Below, piece by piece: positions 28,615-41,599 of a stretch of DNA of 64,000 nucleotides (its first letter is position 1; each line of letters starts with the position of its first letter). The notes under the pieces are model-generated. The model was not told where the DNA came from, ran no database searches, and worked only from the letters and a program-made list of their open reading frames with translations. Source of the DNA: Tubiluchus corallicola (Eukaryota; Priapulida; Priapulimorpha; Priapulimorphida; Tubiluchidae); the NCBI GenBank assembly GCA_030141605.1, contig JAQGDQ010000341.1:1-64000 (forward strand). Direction: 5' to 3'. Both the position numbers and the translations under genes were made by a program.

Positions 28615-28912
28615 GGATAACCACGACCTCTCCACAACTGAGTTCCAGACATGTTAGAATCAATAAACTGAAGGTAGGTAGAATGGCCACGACCACTGAG
28701 TTCCATGCACATACGCTAGAATAACCGAAGGTCGTTAGAATGACCACGACGGACATGACCTCTCCGTAAACGAGTTCCAAACGTGACAGAATAAAACGAG
28801 TATCATCAGAGTGACCATGACCCCTCCATAACCGTGTTCTAAACACGTTAGAATAAAACGAATGTCTGCGACTTTTACACAACTGAGTTCCAAACATGCT
28901 AGAATAACCATT
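28615..28912. repeat. Degenerate minisatellite, about 5 units of 55-70 bp
   Basis: Units share ACCTCTCCA(C/T)AACTGAGTTC then CAAACAYGTTAGAATAAAAC and a TGACCACGAC-type segment. GAGTTCCA or its variant recurs near 28637, 28697, 28769 and 28885, with GTGTTCTA near 28832. Divergence between units is substantial, so the array is old. The minus-strand ORF at 28463-28897 across it is repetitive and not supported as coding. Confidence 0.75.
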
Positions 28913-28929
28913 TCAACAAAGATTCACGA

Positions 28930-30600
28930 GGAAGAGAAATTAATTCCCAGCTGTCTTAAAGGCAATAATGGTGAAACTTTCTTCAACAAGATTTTATTTC
29001 ATTTCAGTCTGCAAGTTCTTGCAAATCGAATTATTTGCAAATAGTTTAGATCCTGATATTTCCGAAACGCTATCAATATTCCAAGCATCAAAGTTACACG
29101 GAATAATGATAAAGCAACAAAGACTATCATTATTTTAGCTGTCAGTCCTTACTTATATCAACTATAAGTTGAGCTATCATGTCACGTTTGAAATTGAATA
29201 GCACACGTACACGGCGCCTGGAGTCCTAAATCAGATAACTTTTCTTTTCAAATTGCGTAAAACATTTATGAGCCTTATACGAAAGTGCAAAGAATGCCAC
29301 AGCTATACCAGCGGGTTTGGCCGACGGAAGTCAAAATCGCATGAACAAAAACATAGTTTGGCTATTCTTTAGAATTCATAATTATAATACAAATATTCTA
29401 ATAATGGGAATATACTGTAAATGTGTATGACACTGATAGTTTGACATATCAAGTTAATGTATGAGCTAATTTTAATTAAAAAGAACAGTTTGCTTATGCA
29501 CAATATTGCTAACTTGCTTAATGCAATTCATTAAGTAGACATTCATTATGTGAATATCCGCGTTGTATAGATGACAAAGTTACTGGTTATACACGATTTT
29601 TGCAAAGCTCTTGACAAAGGCTTGGCTAATTAAAATGAATGAGTTATTAGAGTTACGCCCATAACTGGTTGGACTTTTTAAAGCCGGAAAGCTGCGCGCG
29701 ACTCAGGAACCGCCCTGTGAAGATTGCAGCTCCGGAATTCAGCTAGTGACTGTTCCTACTGGAAAATTTCTCTGACTCGTAACTGCAATTAATTAACAAA
29801 TCAATCTTTATAACGACTGGCGAGTTTATAAAATATCATTTATCGCTCTTATCAGCTATAAATTAAAATGAATGCGAGTTAGTTGAGTAAACGTATGTTA
29901 TTTTGAGCAATGTTCTAGTACTGTACCAGGAAATGGACTTTGCAGGAAATTTGCATGAAGTATTACACCAGTGCTGCGTGTAGGATATAGCATGAGATAC
30001 ACACTTCGTGCATTTGCTAGTTATTCTTTAATATCTGAACTAGCTATTACAATTACGCATACAAAATACTTCCTTCATTTGATGATAGGAATCTGTTTGT
30101 TATTAAACTAATACGAGAAGCCGCTACTATAATTAGATTTTTGGTACTCGTTACTGTAGTAGTAAATTTTGAACAATACTTAATTAAAAACGGTAATCAC
30201 TCGTTTAACGTGTAGGCCAACCACAACAAGGCATTCAAATGTCAAAATGTCAAAAGTTTATTTATTACATAAACAAGTGAAATCTACAGATCATAGTACA
30301 ACTTTAGACTTAGTACAACCACCAGCATAATTGCTGGGATTTGACTGCCATTATTATCAGAGCTGCGATATTCATTATCCTTTGTAATTTTTCAATGAAA
30401 ATCAGTTACTAGCTTACTAACTAACTTAGAATAAGCAAACTACAGCTGTACAAATGCTATACAGTATAGGTGTGTCCTTTCTTTAAAAAATTATTGTATC
30501 TTTATAGTTAATATCAAATCTCTAGATTCCATGACTGAATTAACAGCATTCGTGAAAGTTGCATAACACTACCGAAATATGCTAGAATGTTTGAGTTTTG
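28930..30600. other. No gene recognised
   Basis: AT-rich sequence without a supported coding region, RNA gene or clear element on either strand. Confidence 0.5.
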
Positions 30601-30614
30601 GGGACCTAATGGTC

Positions 30615-30768
30615 GCAGGAAGAATAGATGAGCGATCACGGCGAGAAGAGTTGAGTGGTCACAGCGAGAATCAAGAAGAGCTGAGTGGTCATGGCGAGTA
30701 TAGCTGAATTGTCATGACGAGAATAGCTGAGTAATCATAGCAAGAATAGCTGAGTGGTCGAGAAAGAT
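30615..30768. repeat. Degenerate 22-30 bp tandem repeat
   Basis: About six irregular units carry the phrase GAATAGCTGAGTGGTCATGG followed by CGA. Variants are GAGCGATCACGGCGAGAAGA, GTTGAGTGGTCACAGCGAGA, GCTGAATTGTCATGACGAGA and GCTGAGTAATCATAGCAAGA. Unit length varies because of small insertions. Confidence 0.8.
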
Positions 30769-33700
30769 ATGATATAGTGTCTGCTTAGCAGCAGAAATTA
30801 TTCCGAGGCTTGGAGACTGAAGTACTCATTCTGTGTAATTTCACTTGCCATACCGATTCTGGTTATTTACCTCGTTGACGGATGAGCTAAGCACCTCTGT
30901 CAGTTCAGTGTCTCATCTTAGAACATCCAGGTTAAGTAGCCAACCACACTAAGGGCTGGAATATGACTTGCAGTATGAAGTTATAAAAATTTACCCATTG
31001 GGGAGTTTACTGGCATAAAGACAGACAAATGTAATACTTTTTTGTCTGTATCTACAACAGATGGTCCACAACAGATTGCCCTGCAGTCACCATCTAAGCA
31101 CCAGCTACAAACAGTGCAGCTTGCCCTTAGAAATGTAGTCCTACTTCATGTTCTTTTAGTATCGCAAGAATGATACTGAGCCCCTCATTACTGTAGGAGT
31201 AATTAATGTTTCTTCCAAACAAATTAGAGTATGACTAATTTGTTCGCAGTAGATCATATATGCACGCTATAACTTTAATTGCTGGTATTTGACTTGAGTA
31301 CACATATTATCAAGAGGTTGAATATTATATGACATCATCATTATATAACTAAATATTTATTTTTCTTAGGTAGTAACAAGAGATTATGTATTGGTGGTTC
31401 AATTTTATGTATGCTGTGTAGTATGCTATGCTTATCATGTTTACCTGTAGTAAGCTAACGAATTTAGCAAGCCTACTAAATAACACAGTCAGCTGAGAAC
31501 ACGACCTTGGACAGCTCAAAGACCCTCGGCTAGTAAGAGAACCGGCTACTCAGAGTAAACAACACACTGAACGCACATCTGTACACGCACGTCCTCTCAT
31601 GTACGTTACAATCATAATTGACAGGCCCATACAGTGCAACAATAATTACTGAGTTACCAAAGGTCATTGTATAGAATGTGTCCATTACCTACTATGAAAA
31701 GGCACGTTAGAAGACAATTTCCATCAAATAGGAAAAACAAATTAAGGCAAATGCAATCATTTAAATCCATATAATTTTATCAATACATACATAAATGGAT
31801 ATTCGTTCACATATACAGATACCAAAAAACATAATGAAGTTTAAATTTAATCATAAAATTTCAGAGATTTTGCATACTTTTCAATTCTTTATTCGTAGTT
31901 ATTTTATTAATTTTTCCGTACTTGTATAGGATTTTTTATATAAAGCTTTTTGGACTGAGGAGTCAAAACCTACAGTGGCCAAAAGGTATCAGCCTTCCAA
32001 AAATTCCAATGATTACAACTAAATAATAATTATCAGTCTTATTATGTTAATTTTATATAAATTTCTCTCACAATACAGAATTGCACCAATTTTTCAATGA
32101 GCATTTAAAATCAAGAATATTTTCACCAGTTAGCATGGTTTTTATTACATGGTCTACCCTCATTATCATTTTTTATTTAATCCTGGAAGTCAGAGATGCA
32201 ATCATGCTAATGCAACAGTTACTTTAACCTATTAGACTTTATAACTGGTACAGTAGCATTCACGATTATTTATGTGGATAATTTGTAGAAATACTTTAAA
32301 GGAAAAGAGTAGGCCCTTGCTCAATTTGGAAGAAACTTTAAGTAAAAGCATCACTGCATCACAAAAATTAAAAAGGCTGGATTTGTGGCTATTTCTGAGT
32401 GAAACATCGTGTAAGGTGCAGAAGTTTGCATTAGTTTTAATGAAGTACTTAAAAAAAGGTTGGACACTTGGCCAGCTTACGTCGTACTTTTCAAACATGA
32501 CCTCATCGAGATTTGTTTGGCAAGAAGTAAGAACGATCATAATTTTGTTTTATTTATTGAACGAAACGCATGTCTATCATACTGTAATTTCAAGATTTTT
32601 AATTGAATATTATGTAAAATAAACTGGAGTTAACTTTGAAATCGTTTAACCTTAATGCCATTGTTTTTTCAAAAGACCAACAAATTGTTAATTAGTAATT
32701 TGGCAGTGACAAAGATGGGCAATTAAGGATCTTTGTTGTTTACAGCACAAGATAAGGCATAATTATTTTGATTAGGGTTAGGGATTTCAAATCTTACCTA
32801 GGAACTAAGTATTCTTTATCATATTTAAGTTATTCATGGGTATTTCAATTCTTGAGACTTGCGGAGAGCTCTTACAAATTAGTTCTGTTTTAATTAAGCT
32901 TATAAAATAAGGGAAAACAAGTAATGAAATGAAACAAATAATTATAAAAAAATAACATCAATGCTTTAAACTAAACATTTTTAAGCTTACCCAAGTGTGG
33001 ACATGAATCCATTGACACTACCCTCAGCATAGAGGGATATAGTGTCAGCCATGTGCAAAAAAGTTGTCACTGTGTGTGCGACAGTGTCCGACATGATGGC
33101 TGATTGATGTGTCACCAAATGATCTAACTAAAACTAAACACAATGAAGAGAATATGGAACACTTGGTGTACCGTGCAGTACAAGATCACGAAGCAGAATG
33201 AACTGCTATCGGATCATGCTCATATCCATCAGGGTATTGAGTGCACAAACACCTTCTATTTCAGCAGTCGATTACTTCTTAATCCACCTTCATTTCCAGC
33301 TGTTTCCAATGATGACATGCAAATAAATTCCTAAACCAAAGAATAAAATATACATGCTACATATAGTTTAACCTTGCTGAAAGGTATTGACTAGGCCACA
33401 AGCAATTTAAACAATACTAATACTACTATGTCAAACAGCAACAGACTGAGTAGAGTTAAAACATAAAAACCCTGATGAGTACAATATATGAGCATAAAAC
33501 AAAAAACACCATATACCGGTATATTATTTATAAATATAAGCACATCATGCAAACAAATCGCGTACTGCGTGAATTAATACATAATGATGGAGGTTGGTAA
33601 CTTAAAATATACACAAGTTTCTACACTCCAAATCTTGACCATAATGCGCTTAATATGGCTTATTTATGCAAGATAATTCAATCATCTGCCAAAAAACGAG

Positions 33701-36700
33701 AAAGATGCGTTGCGGTAAAACCACCACTTATAGTTATACGCAACCAATGTGCTTACGTGATTTACTTGACAAATACCCCAGACCTGGATATGAAAAGCAA
33801 GCTCACGAAATGTCATTACGATGCAAAACTCCTCTATACAAACTTTTGAAACCAAAACTTGAGCTACCACGAAACTGTGCACGCATGAAGCCCAAGAACT
33901 GCTATGTAAACATCGTTCATCCGCAGAACTAACCCGCGTCGTAAAAATAAGTCTTGAGCGTATTTAAGCAGAAGTTTCACAGTTTTAAGAATCGTGTTGT
34001 TTCTGGCATAATAATAAATTGTCATTACTTGATCTTTCTTCGGTCCTGAATGACTTATTATTTACTCATTTTGTTGAACAAAGTACGCCGAACCACCGAC
34101 TTTAGAAGTTCCAGACTTTGCTACTAGGTAGCAGCACATAACGACACTTGTTGCTTTTCAGTCAGAGTTTTACCCTCTCGCTTATAATTACCAACACCTA
34201 GACGTATTAACAGACCTAGAGGATAGGGTGCGTGCTGACTGCTGGGTATTAGGATGCTGTTCAGTGCAATATGACACAATTTAATTTAATAAAGTTTATT
34301 TGTTTTTTAACAAAGTGCGCTATATAATCAACGATTAATAAAATAGATAGAGACTGGATGACGAAAAGCCAAACTAAAATCATCTAAGCTATATTATCAA
34401 GATTTATGTTGGAGAGCCACGTTATTTTTATGTAATATATAAACGTCAGGCTGGATTGACTGCAGTATATATTGAAAGTTTTTACGTGTGCTTTCTATAT
34501 TATTAATATAAATATAATTACTATCGATACTATTATTATAGTATTTACATTATACACTTACTGTAAGTTTGAATTATTTTGTATTGTTTAAAATGCAAGT
34601 GTGATTATGTCTGTCAAAAAAAATAAAACTATGAGTTGCCAATGTTTTGCTAGTTATGTGTAAAGTAAGGAAATGAAAAAATTACTCAAGTTACACTACC
34701 AGAAATTGTTGAATGCATTGTAGTTAATTTTGTAGATATAATGAGCAGGCAGAAATTGTGTTTAGGACGGATGTACATGTAGATCAAAGGACTACCAGAT
34801 AGAATGACCAGTAAAAAGTATCAATACTTTACTTTGAGATAATTATAATTATTTGCAGATGTAAGAAAGAAATCTGAGGCACACACCAAAGTTTGTTTCC
34901 ATAAGAATGACACACCTGCATGAAGTTTTGATTGTAATGATGCGGCTACATTATTTCAGAATCTGTCACTGACGGACAGTAATTAAGAGTAAAATATGGG
35001 AGTAACATGTTTTACACCTTCCTTGCAACCACTGCATACGCTAAAACAAGCATCATAATTTTAAATTTATAGATTATTTGTTAATAACAAGATAGACAAA
35101 GGTGAAAAGTCCATTTGGTTTCTTTCTATTTAACAAATATAATTTTAGCATTTGCTATAGTATTGCAGTTTCAGAAAATTTTTTTACAAGTTAGCAATGT
35201 TATTTTATAATGTCTGTAATTACCATTGTTATCATGTTAATATTTTAAATGTTCTCACAATATAATAAAATGCATCACCAGTTAAATTTTATTATGTTAA
35301 TTCTGTTAAAATGGATGTATTGTTAGTGTCTTTTCTGCCCTTGTTCTAAATATTTGTAGTTTATTATTAAACGATGAGTCAACATGGAATACATATGATC
35401 TACCTATTGATCTATTAATCGGCAACTTGTCTAAGCTTCCCGATGCTTCCAACTCTCTACTCGTGTCGTATGTCAAAAAGTAGTAAATTGAAGGAAACTG
35501 TTTGCAATAATTTTTTATCATTGACTCTTACTTGTCTTATTTGTCGTTTCATCTTATTGCCTTCTTATATTTTTCGGTTTGCTTTTTTCATTTATTGTCT
35601 TTGTTATTTTTGTCTTCTTGCATCATCAGTAGTAATTTTTGCTATAGTATTGCAAAAGTTAGAATGCTGAGAAACCTTTTAAAGTTTCTGATAACTTAAC
35701 TTGGTACAAGTTCAAGCGAACACTACAGCATTTCGTATCACTGATCGACACAAAACGGCATATATCACTTAAGCATAGTTGTCCCTGAAGTAGTTCATGC
35801 ATCTGTCCTAGATGAACTGCACACTAGAAATTTTTATGGTGAAAAAGTGCAAAAAGATATGTGATAGCTGGCTGAAAGGTGACTATGAGTTTGAAATGTA
35901 TGCTAATCTATGTTGTCAAACACTCCATGGCAGAAAATACAGTTGAAGACCAGTTGAGAAACTGTCCTTACTTGTTGAGGCATTTTCAAAATAGCTAGGA
36001 CTGATTAACCAAAATAGTACTGCAGATGAAGTTATTGAATTGTATGCTGTCCATTGTAGTTTTAGATACAGTGGGCCTCAGTTTTGCTGATTGAAGCTTG
36101 GCCTAATCTAATTTTTTGGATATAGTAATGAGGTGGGAATCTGACATAGGAAACCACAAGTGCCCATACTAGCAGTGATGTAAAAACTAATTTATTTTCA
36201 TTCTTAATGTTTTGATGATAACATGTTCTTTATTGTCCACAATCTGCAAAATCTGAAGACAATTTTTTTTAGAAATTAAACGGATAAGAAAGTTATTTGG
36301 ATAAGTTAGCAGTGATTTTCAAGTGTTCACTGCTCTACCATCATAGTTTCAAATAGTTTCACAACCGAGATTTCGTGCAGATTTAAAATTATCTGAGATC
36401 CACTTCAAGTTAAGTTTGATAAAAGTTTTGCTATAGCTACAGTATAACAATTAACAGAAAAAAATAAATAAAATCAATGCTAGGATGTATGCTTTCTACC
36501 CTGCTAAATAAATTAGATAGTATTAGTACATAGCTTAATAATTTTTCTGATTTCACAGTTTTAAAATTATGGCATGGAAACTACAATTCAGAAAACGGGT
36601 ACCCTGCACAAGCAATAAGCTCGTGAAATGTTTTTAAAGAGACGTTGTTGTTTGACTCTCTGAGCTATTGAGATAATATTATCACATTCAAGACAGTCCA

Positions 36701-36869
36701 TTATTTGATAAATCATCTTACTAGGAAACACACATCCACTTTTTTAAAATCTGAACTTGGCAACAATAAACAACTGTAGTTAAAAGCTTCATTTATGTAA
36801 CAAAAATGTAAATAATGAACTTCTACCATTAAGAAATGTTGACTTACAAAGTGATTAGTATAATCCTTG
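30769..36869. other. No gene recognised
   Basis: Six kilobases of AT-rich sequence. Two ORFs are open but unassigned: 32272-32622 (+, 116 residues) and 33666-33932 (+, 88 residues, basic). Neither has a motif I recognise, a strong start context or splice-supported partners. This stretch is the 3' flank of the minus-strand zinc-finger gene, whose poly(A) signal could be the TTTATT complements near 36189 or 36230. Confidence 0.5.
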
Positions 36870-38465
36870 CTACAAACTCTTATGAGTTCTTAGATAATGC
36901 TTTTTTAAATTAGAGGAATCAATGCAGGACATTTCGCACTTGTCACACTTGAATGGCCGTTCGCCAGTGTGGCTCCTCCTATGCACTTTTAAAGAAGACA
37001 AACAAGTGAAAGTAGCATTACAACCAATATCACACTTATAAGGCTTTTCGCCGGTATGAACCCTCATGTGGCGCTTCAAACTGGCCGAATAACTGAAGCT
37101 CATCTCACACATACTGCACAAAAATGGCTTCTCACCAGTGTGGCTTCTTAAGTGGTAACGCAAAATCGATGAGCCGATAAAAGACATCTCACACATATTA
37201 CATTTAAATGGTTTGTCCCCTGTGTGAATTTTTAAGTGCCGATTTAAACCAGAAGATGTGGTAAAAACTGCACCGCAGGTGCTGCAAGTGTATGGTCTAA
37301 TACCTTTATGAATTCTCAGATGACATTTTAAATCAGATGAACTAGCAAAAGCCATGCAACATTCATCACATTTATAAGGTTTCTCACCTGTGTGAGATCT
37401 CATGTGCATTTTCATATGAGATGATTGTTTAAATGACGCAGCACACTCAATACACATAAACGGTTTCTCACCTGAATGAGTTCTCAAATGCTTTTGTAAC
37501 CCAGATGAGCGAGTAAAGGATAATTCACACTGACCACATTGGAATGGTTTTTTGTTGCTGTGAACTTGAAGATGACGTTTCAGGTCTGATGGTTTTTTGA
37601 ATCTCAACTCACATATATCACATTTATGTGGTTTGAAAAACGGTTTTACTGCAGAGAGCGAACCACATTCAGAGATTAGTCGCACACACTTATTCTGTTT
37701 AAGGAATCCATTGTTTGAAGACTGTGTTACTCTTGGACAAAAGAGTGTTGTATCTTCTGATGTCATAGTTGGTTCACTTTTATCAGTTTCAGACTCTAAC
37801 ACTATAGAGTTTTTCTTGCTGTTGAAATCTGACCCCACTACATTTTGACAACTATATACATTACATTCTAATACCACATTTGGCTCATTTGACACATCAG
37901 ATGTCCTCAACACCATTCGTTTATTCTGACTATATAACTTGCCAGCAGATGAGGAAATTTCTTTTACGTCATGACAGCAATCTTTCTTAGTTTTTTGTGA
38001 TGTACTTGCCTCACTTTTATTTATTTTGGACTTTATGTGTTTGTCAAAGTGCCCGTTCTCACACAAAGCTCCATTATATTCAGTTTTTTTAAAGCAGTCC
38101 ATTTCATCTTTCAACAGTGCATTTGGTTCTCTTGAATCTGCATCTAGTTTTATCGGTTTAGATCCACTCGGATCACATGTTCCAATAAATGTCCAAGTTT
38201 GTTCTTCATCTTGATAACTGTTCATTTTGTTTACTGACATTGCATTCAACGTGCTTGTGCCAGCTTCATGATTTATAAATTTGGTTAGATCTTGAGTAAA
38301 TGTGCATTCACTGAATACTAGAGGTTGTTTTACGTCTTTACAATACTCTAATTTCTCACCTGGTGTTATATTTGGCTCAGTTTTAATGGTAGTGGTACTT
38401 ATTATTTCATTTGTTATTGATTCATTGTTTGTATGAATGTGAATGTTCTTTTTGAATTCTTCCAT
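36870..38465 (-). CDS. C2H2 zinc-finger protein, nine fingers
   Basis: This is a probable DNA-binding nuclear protein of 531 residues encoded by a single exon. Residues 1-279 are low-complexity and rich in Ser, Asn, Lys and Glu, with a SUMO-type site IKTE near residue 27. Nine C2H2 fingers fill 280-531, joined by TGEKPF-type linkers. Specificity residues (-1,2,3,6) read KSDR, RSGK, QSHM, SSDC, TSGR, GSIY, YASR, CSSV, DSNK. Finger 8 has three residues between its cysteines (CDIGC) instead of two. Finger 9 replaces the core Phe with Cys and has a four-residue His spacing. The start has a good context (AAAATGG). The N-terminal part holds five or six diverged copies of a repeat of about 40 residues with the core (K/R/N)xE(P/A)...CxxV (EP at residues 30, 113, 194 and 231; EA at 67 and 152). 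No KRAB, SCAN, BTB or ZAD domain is seen, so the target genes are unknown. Confidence 0.95.
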   Translation of the reverse strand: MEEFKKNIHIHTNNESITNEIISTTTIKTEPNITPGEKLEYCKDVKQPLVFSECTFTQDLTKFINHEAGTSTLNAMSVNKMNSYQDEEQTWTFIGTCDPSGSKPIKLDADSREPNALLKDEMDCFKKTEYNGALCENGHFDKHIKSKINKSEASTSQKTKKDCCHDVKEISSSAGKLYSQNKRMVLRTSDVSNEPNVVLECNVYSCQNVVGSDFNSKKNSIVLESETDKSEPTMTSEDTTLFCPRVTQSSNNGFLKQNKCVRLISECGSLSAVKPFFKPHKCDICELRFKKPSDLKRHLQVHSNKKPFQCGQCELSFTRSSGLQKHLRTHSGEKPFMCIECAASFKQSSHMKMHMRSHTGEKPYKCDECCMAFASSSDLKCHLRIHKGIRPYTCSTCGAVFTTSSGLNRHLKIHTGDKPFKCNMCEMSFIGSSILRYHLRSHTGEKPFLCSMCEMSFSYSASLKRHMRVHTGEKPYKCDIGCNATFTCLSSLKVHRRSHTGERPFKCDKCEMSCIDSSNLKKHYLRTHKSL

Positions 38466-38988
38466 TTTTCAGTTTGCAAATAAAGTCAGATAATACGCAA
38501 CCTTGGTAGTCATTTTTGTGCAATAAGCCGAGCTTCTTCAAATGCCATATCTGTTCACATTTTAAAAACATATTAGACTTCTAAATGTTGGCGTCTGTGG
38601 ATTATTATCAGTCAGATTGCTCCCTTGTCACGTTTTAATTTCACACTAATCAGCGTGATTACGAAACTAAAACAAAATAAAAATAATGCATCATTATTGT
38701 CATCAGAATAGAAAAAAGTCAATAAATGAATCAAGACTTCAACTGTGAAATTCTAAAATATTTCTGTTCCACAGTCATTGCCTTTACGTTTGTACACAGA
38801 TGCACAGCCAAAAAATAGATGGGTGTGGATGTGCAGCGATAGCTGGACCTAAAGAAAAGTATACTTCCTATGATGTCTGGGGACAAAAGATCAAAATTGT
38901 TATTTAACTATGGATGTCATATCATGTCAATTAAAAATCGAGTGAAATGAGACTGTATATAGAGACTGAAATGAGACACACGCACGCG

Positions 38989-39029
<41 letters not shown>

Positions 39030-40297
39030 TCATTATTTTACATAATTATGAAATTTAGCATGAAAATTATTGTATTTCACAATCAACTATCTTTTGGCAA
39101 TTATTTTTTAATTGCTTTTACAGTTAAAAAGAAAAACCGATGAAAAACTTAATCTAAAGTTTCTGTTGCCACGTCTTTGCCTACCTACAGAAAACTAGTA
39201 TAGTAAATTAATAAACTTTAGTGTACTATGAGTATTATATAATATATAAGTTAGACTTTTTTACTTCAGGGCTTCATTTAATATTTAACTTAAAAAATCA
39301 CTAAATAGATTTAAACGTAATAGTTTTTCTTTATTATATGTAATACAGTATGACACTTTGCAAGCCAGGATGATACAAAATTCAAAGGCAAGGCCTAGAA
39401 CGCCCTATGACTGTTGTAATATCCTTGCTCCGTATTTGAAGAATCACACTCCACGGGCGGAATGAAACATACGACCATTAATGGGTGCTTAAACCACAAC
39501 TTTTTTTATTCATCATACAGGGAAGGATTAGATAACAACTGGTGGTGCCATCTACTGACAGCTGTATAAAAGAATGAGCAATATCATTATAATATAATTA
39601 TGTTATCACTGTTGATGCGTGTGTATGGGAAAGATGGAACTTAGCTCATCATCTACGATAATCATCTAAAATGAGACGCTGATATAGCCGACAGGACTTA
39701 CCCGGATGTACAATACATCAAACTGCCAATAAGAAGTATTTCACATATAGACCAAGTTCAGCATTACTTAGCCCACGCCGTACCTTCTCAGCTTTACTCT
39801 CGGTTACCCCTGATTTTCCTGGCAGTTTTACTCAAATTACTTCCATACCCAGAACTCCTACCAGGCTTCTGGTACAATTGATGAACTAGTATGGACTAAG
39901 CATAATATCAGGTGGCACAAAAAACATGACAAATCAGTCATTACGATATTATAAGAAAAAAGTGAAATAAATTGAAAATCACCACATTGATGTTAGTTAG
40001 ACACGATTATGAAGAAACATAAAAAATGTTAAGTCATTTCCTTAGTCTCTTAAGTTCTTACAAAGAAACAGAGATTTTAAATCAACAAGTGAAAAAATGA
40101 GTACCGGAAAATATTTCGTTACTATTGTTAAAAGTTACTGATAAGGTTTGTCACTTCTTCAAGGGGCATTTGCCTCAACAATTTGCCTTTAGTTCCTCTG
40201 CATAAAACAGTTCTATTCAGCTGTGATATACTCTCTTTATGAGAAATTCTAGAAACCGTACTCCAGAAGATTAAGTCCACTTCTTGATGACAACCCT
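38466..40297. other. Upstream flank of the zinc-finger gene, no other gene seen
   Basis: The minus-strand promoter of the 36870-38465 gene should lie in the first part of this stretch, but no core element stands out. A (CA)n microsatellite occupies about 38974-39026. The remainder is AT-rich and unassigned. Confidence 0.5.
38974..39026. repeat. (CA)n microsatellite
   Basis: A CACACG-rich start passes into a pure CA run. Confidence 0.93.
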
Positions 40298-40396
40298 TTA
40301 TCAGTGCTTTATCTTTTGTGATAAAGACCATTATCAGTGCTTTATCTTTTGTGATAAAGGCCATTATCAGTGCTTTATCTTTTGTGATAAAGACCA
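40298..40396. repeat. 33-bp tandem triplication with internal dyad
   Basis: Three units of 33 bases begin TTATCAGTGCTTTATCTTTT and end GTGATAAAGACCA; only one base differs (GGCCA in copy 2). Each unit contains the inverted pair CTTTATC / GATAAAG, so a single-stranded copy could form three hairpins. The repetitive ORF on the minus strand follows from the 11-codon period. Confidence 0.95.
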
Positions 40397-40757
40397 CAAT
40401 TTATTGTGATGAAGACCATGATTTGAAGTGATTGATTTTTCTTTTTTGGCAATAATTTGAAAACTGCTAAAGTTATGACTTTCACATGCAAAAGCCAATG
40501 AAGTGGTAGTAGAAACAAACTTTGAAATTTCCGCTGTAGAGCACGTTTATGTAATCACTTCAGCTATAAATATTAAAATTAATTTATAGCGAAATACAGC
40601 CATTGTTTCTAGTTAAACTAACAAAGAAACTCAATAATTTAATTTAATAGCTTAGCAATTTTCTATTAAGTATTATAAATGCAAGTGTTGCAAGAGCCAA
40701 ATACATCAAATCAGTCAACTGAGTGACTCTAGCAAGTGCCAAGTAACAACCATCAGG

Positions 40758-40905
40758 CATCATCATCATCATACGCCCGTCGCGTCTAAGTCGTCTATTG
40801 TAGACATTGGGCAGACAGAATTCTAAAATGAAAGAAATCTGCCTTCAAACAGGTAAACGCAGCAGTAATCCAGCAAAAAAAACTAGACACTGCTACGCCA
40901 GTGGC
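40758..40905 (-). mobile_element. (ATG)n-tailed short retroposon, second long copy
   Basis: On the plus strand a (CAT)n run is followed by ACGCCCGTCGCGTCTAAGTC, then GTCTATTGTAGACATTGGGC, and so on to CTACGCCAGTGGC. This aligns with the reverse complement of 16931-17077 over its full length. The 3' hairpin arm carries a small internal duplication (GTCTAAGTCGTCTA). The common 5' limit at GCCACTGGC in both long copies defines the element as about 145 bases plus tail. Confidence 0.7.
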
Positions 40906-41508
40906 TTGTCAGCACCACTTCCGTTGAAGGCTGGATAGCAACTGGGAGCTTTTTTATGGTAATACGGAAATCTTTTAAGTTGACAAAATAAAAAGTCCCA
41001 CGATTTCTTATTTAGTTTCTCACGTCCCTCTCCACTTATAGGGGTAAACAATGAAATCTACATATTATAAGGACGGTTCAGCGTTGTGGGGCATTTATTC
41101 TTTAAAGTCTGTTTCTTAAACTTCATTTATAATATTTCCCTTGTAACACAATTAAGCTCTGGGGTTATTGTGACGTGTTTTGTTGTCGTGATTGCTTAGG
41201 ATGCAATTTTTTATGGCTCGTGATGTCGGGTGTTAGGGAATAAACCATTATCATGCTCCAAACATGAGAATACGTGTGATCAAAGAGCATAAAACATTTT
41301 AGTGTTCTAACATCATGATCTTATCTAAGACTGTTGCACACAAGAACTGCATAGGAGCAGGGCAAGATTGTGACCTGCTCCGGGCGCCTAGATTAATGTA
41401 ATTATAGCCGGACCCCTCAGATGGAGCCACCCTCTAATTTGCTCGCACTCGTCTCGAATATTTTTACTGTGATTTATTCTAGCAACATTTGCATAGCTGG
41501 GGGGCATA

Positions 41509-41598
41509 TTTCAAATAAAGGGCTTCAAAGAGGTGCCCTTGTTTCAAATAAAGGACCTCAAACAAGTGCCCTTTGTCCAAAAATAAAACGCCTCAGCA
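41509..41598. repeat. 33-bp degenerate tandem repeat
   Basis: Two good units begin TTTCAAATAAAGG and end AGTGCCCTT or GGTGCCCTT. A third, decayed unit (TCCAAAAATAAAACGCCTCA) follows. They sit directly before the GAATTCGAA-rich block. Confidence 0.75.
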
Positions 41599-41599
41599 G

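Noticed and set aside
32272-32622. 116-residue plus-strand ORF
   Set aside because: AT-driven open frame without known motifs. The opposite strand is also open over the same span, which suggests chance.
33666-33932. 88-residue basic ORF, possible small protein
   Set aside because: No recognisable motif, signal peptide or neighbouring exon. It overlaps another ORF of equal quality.
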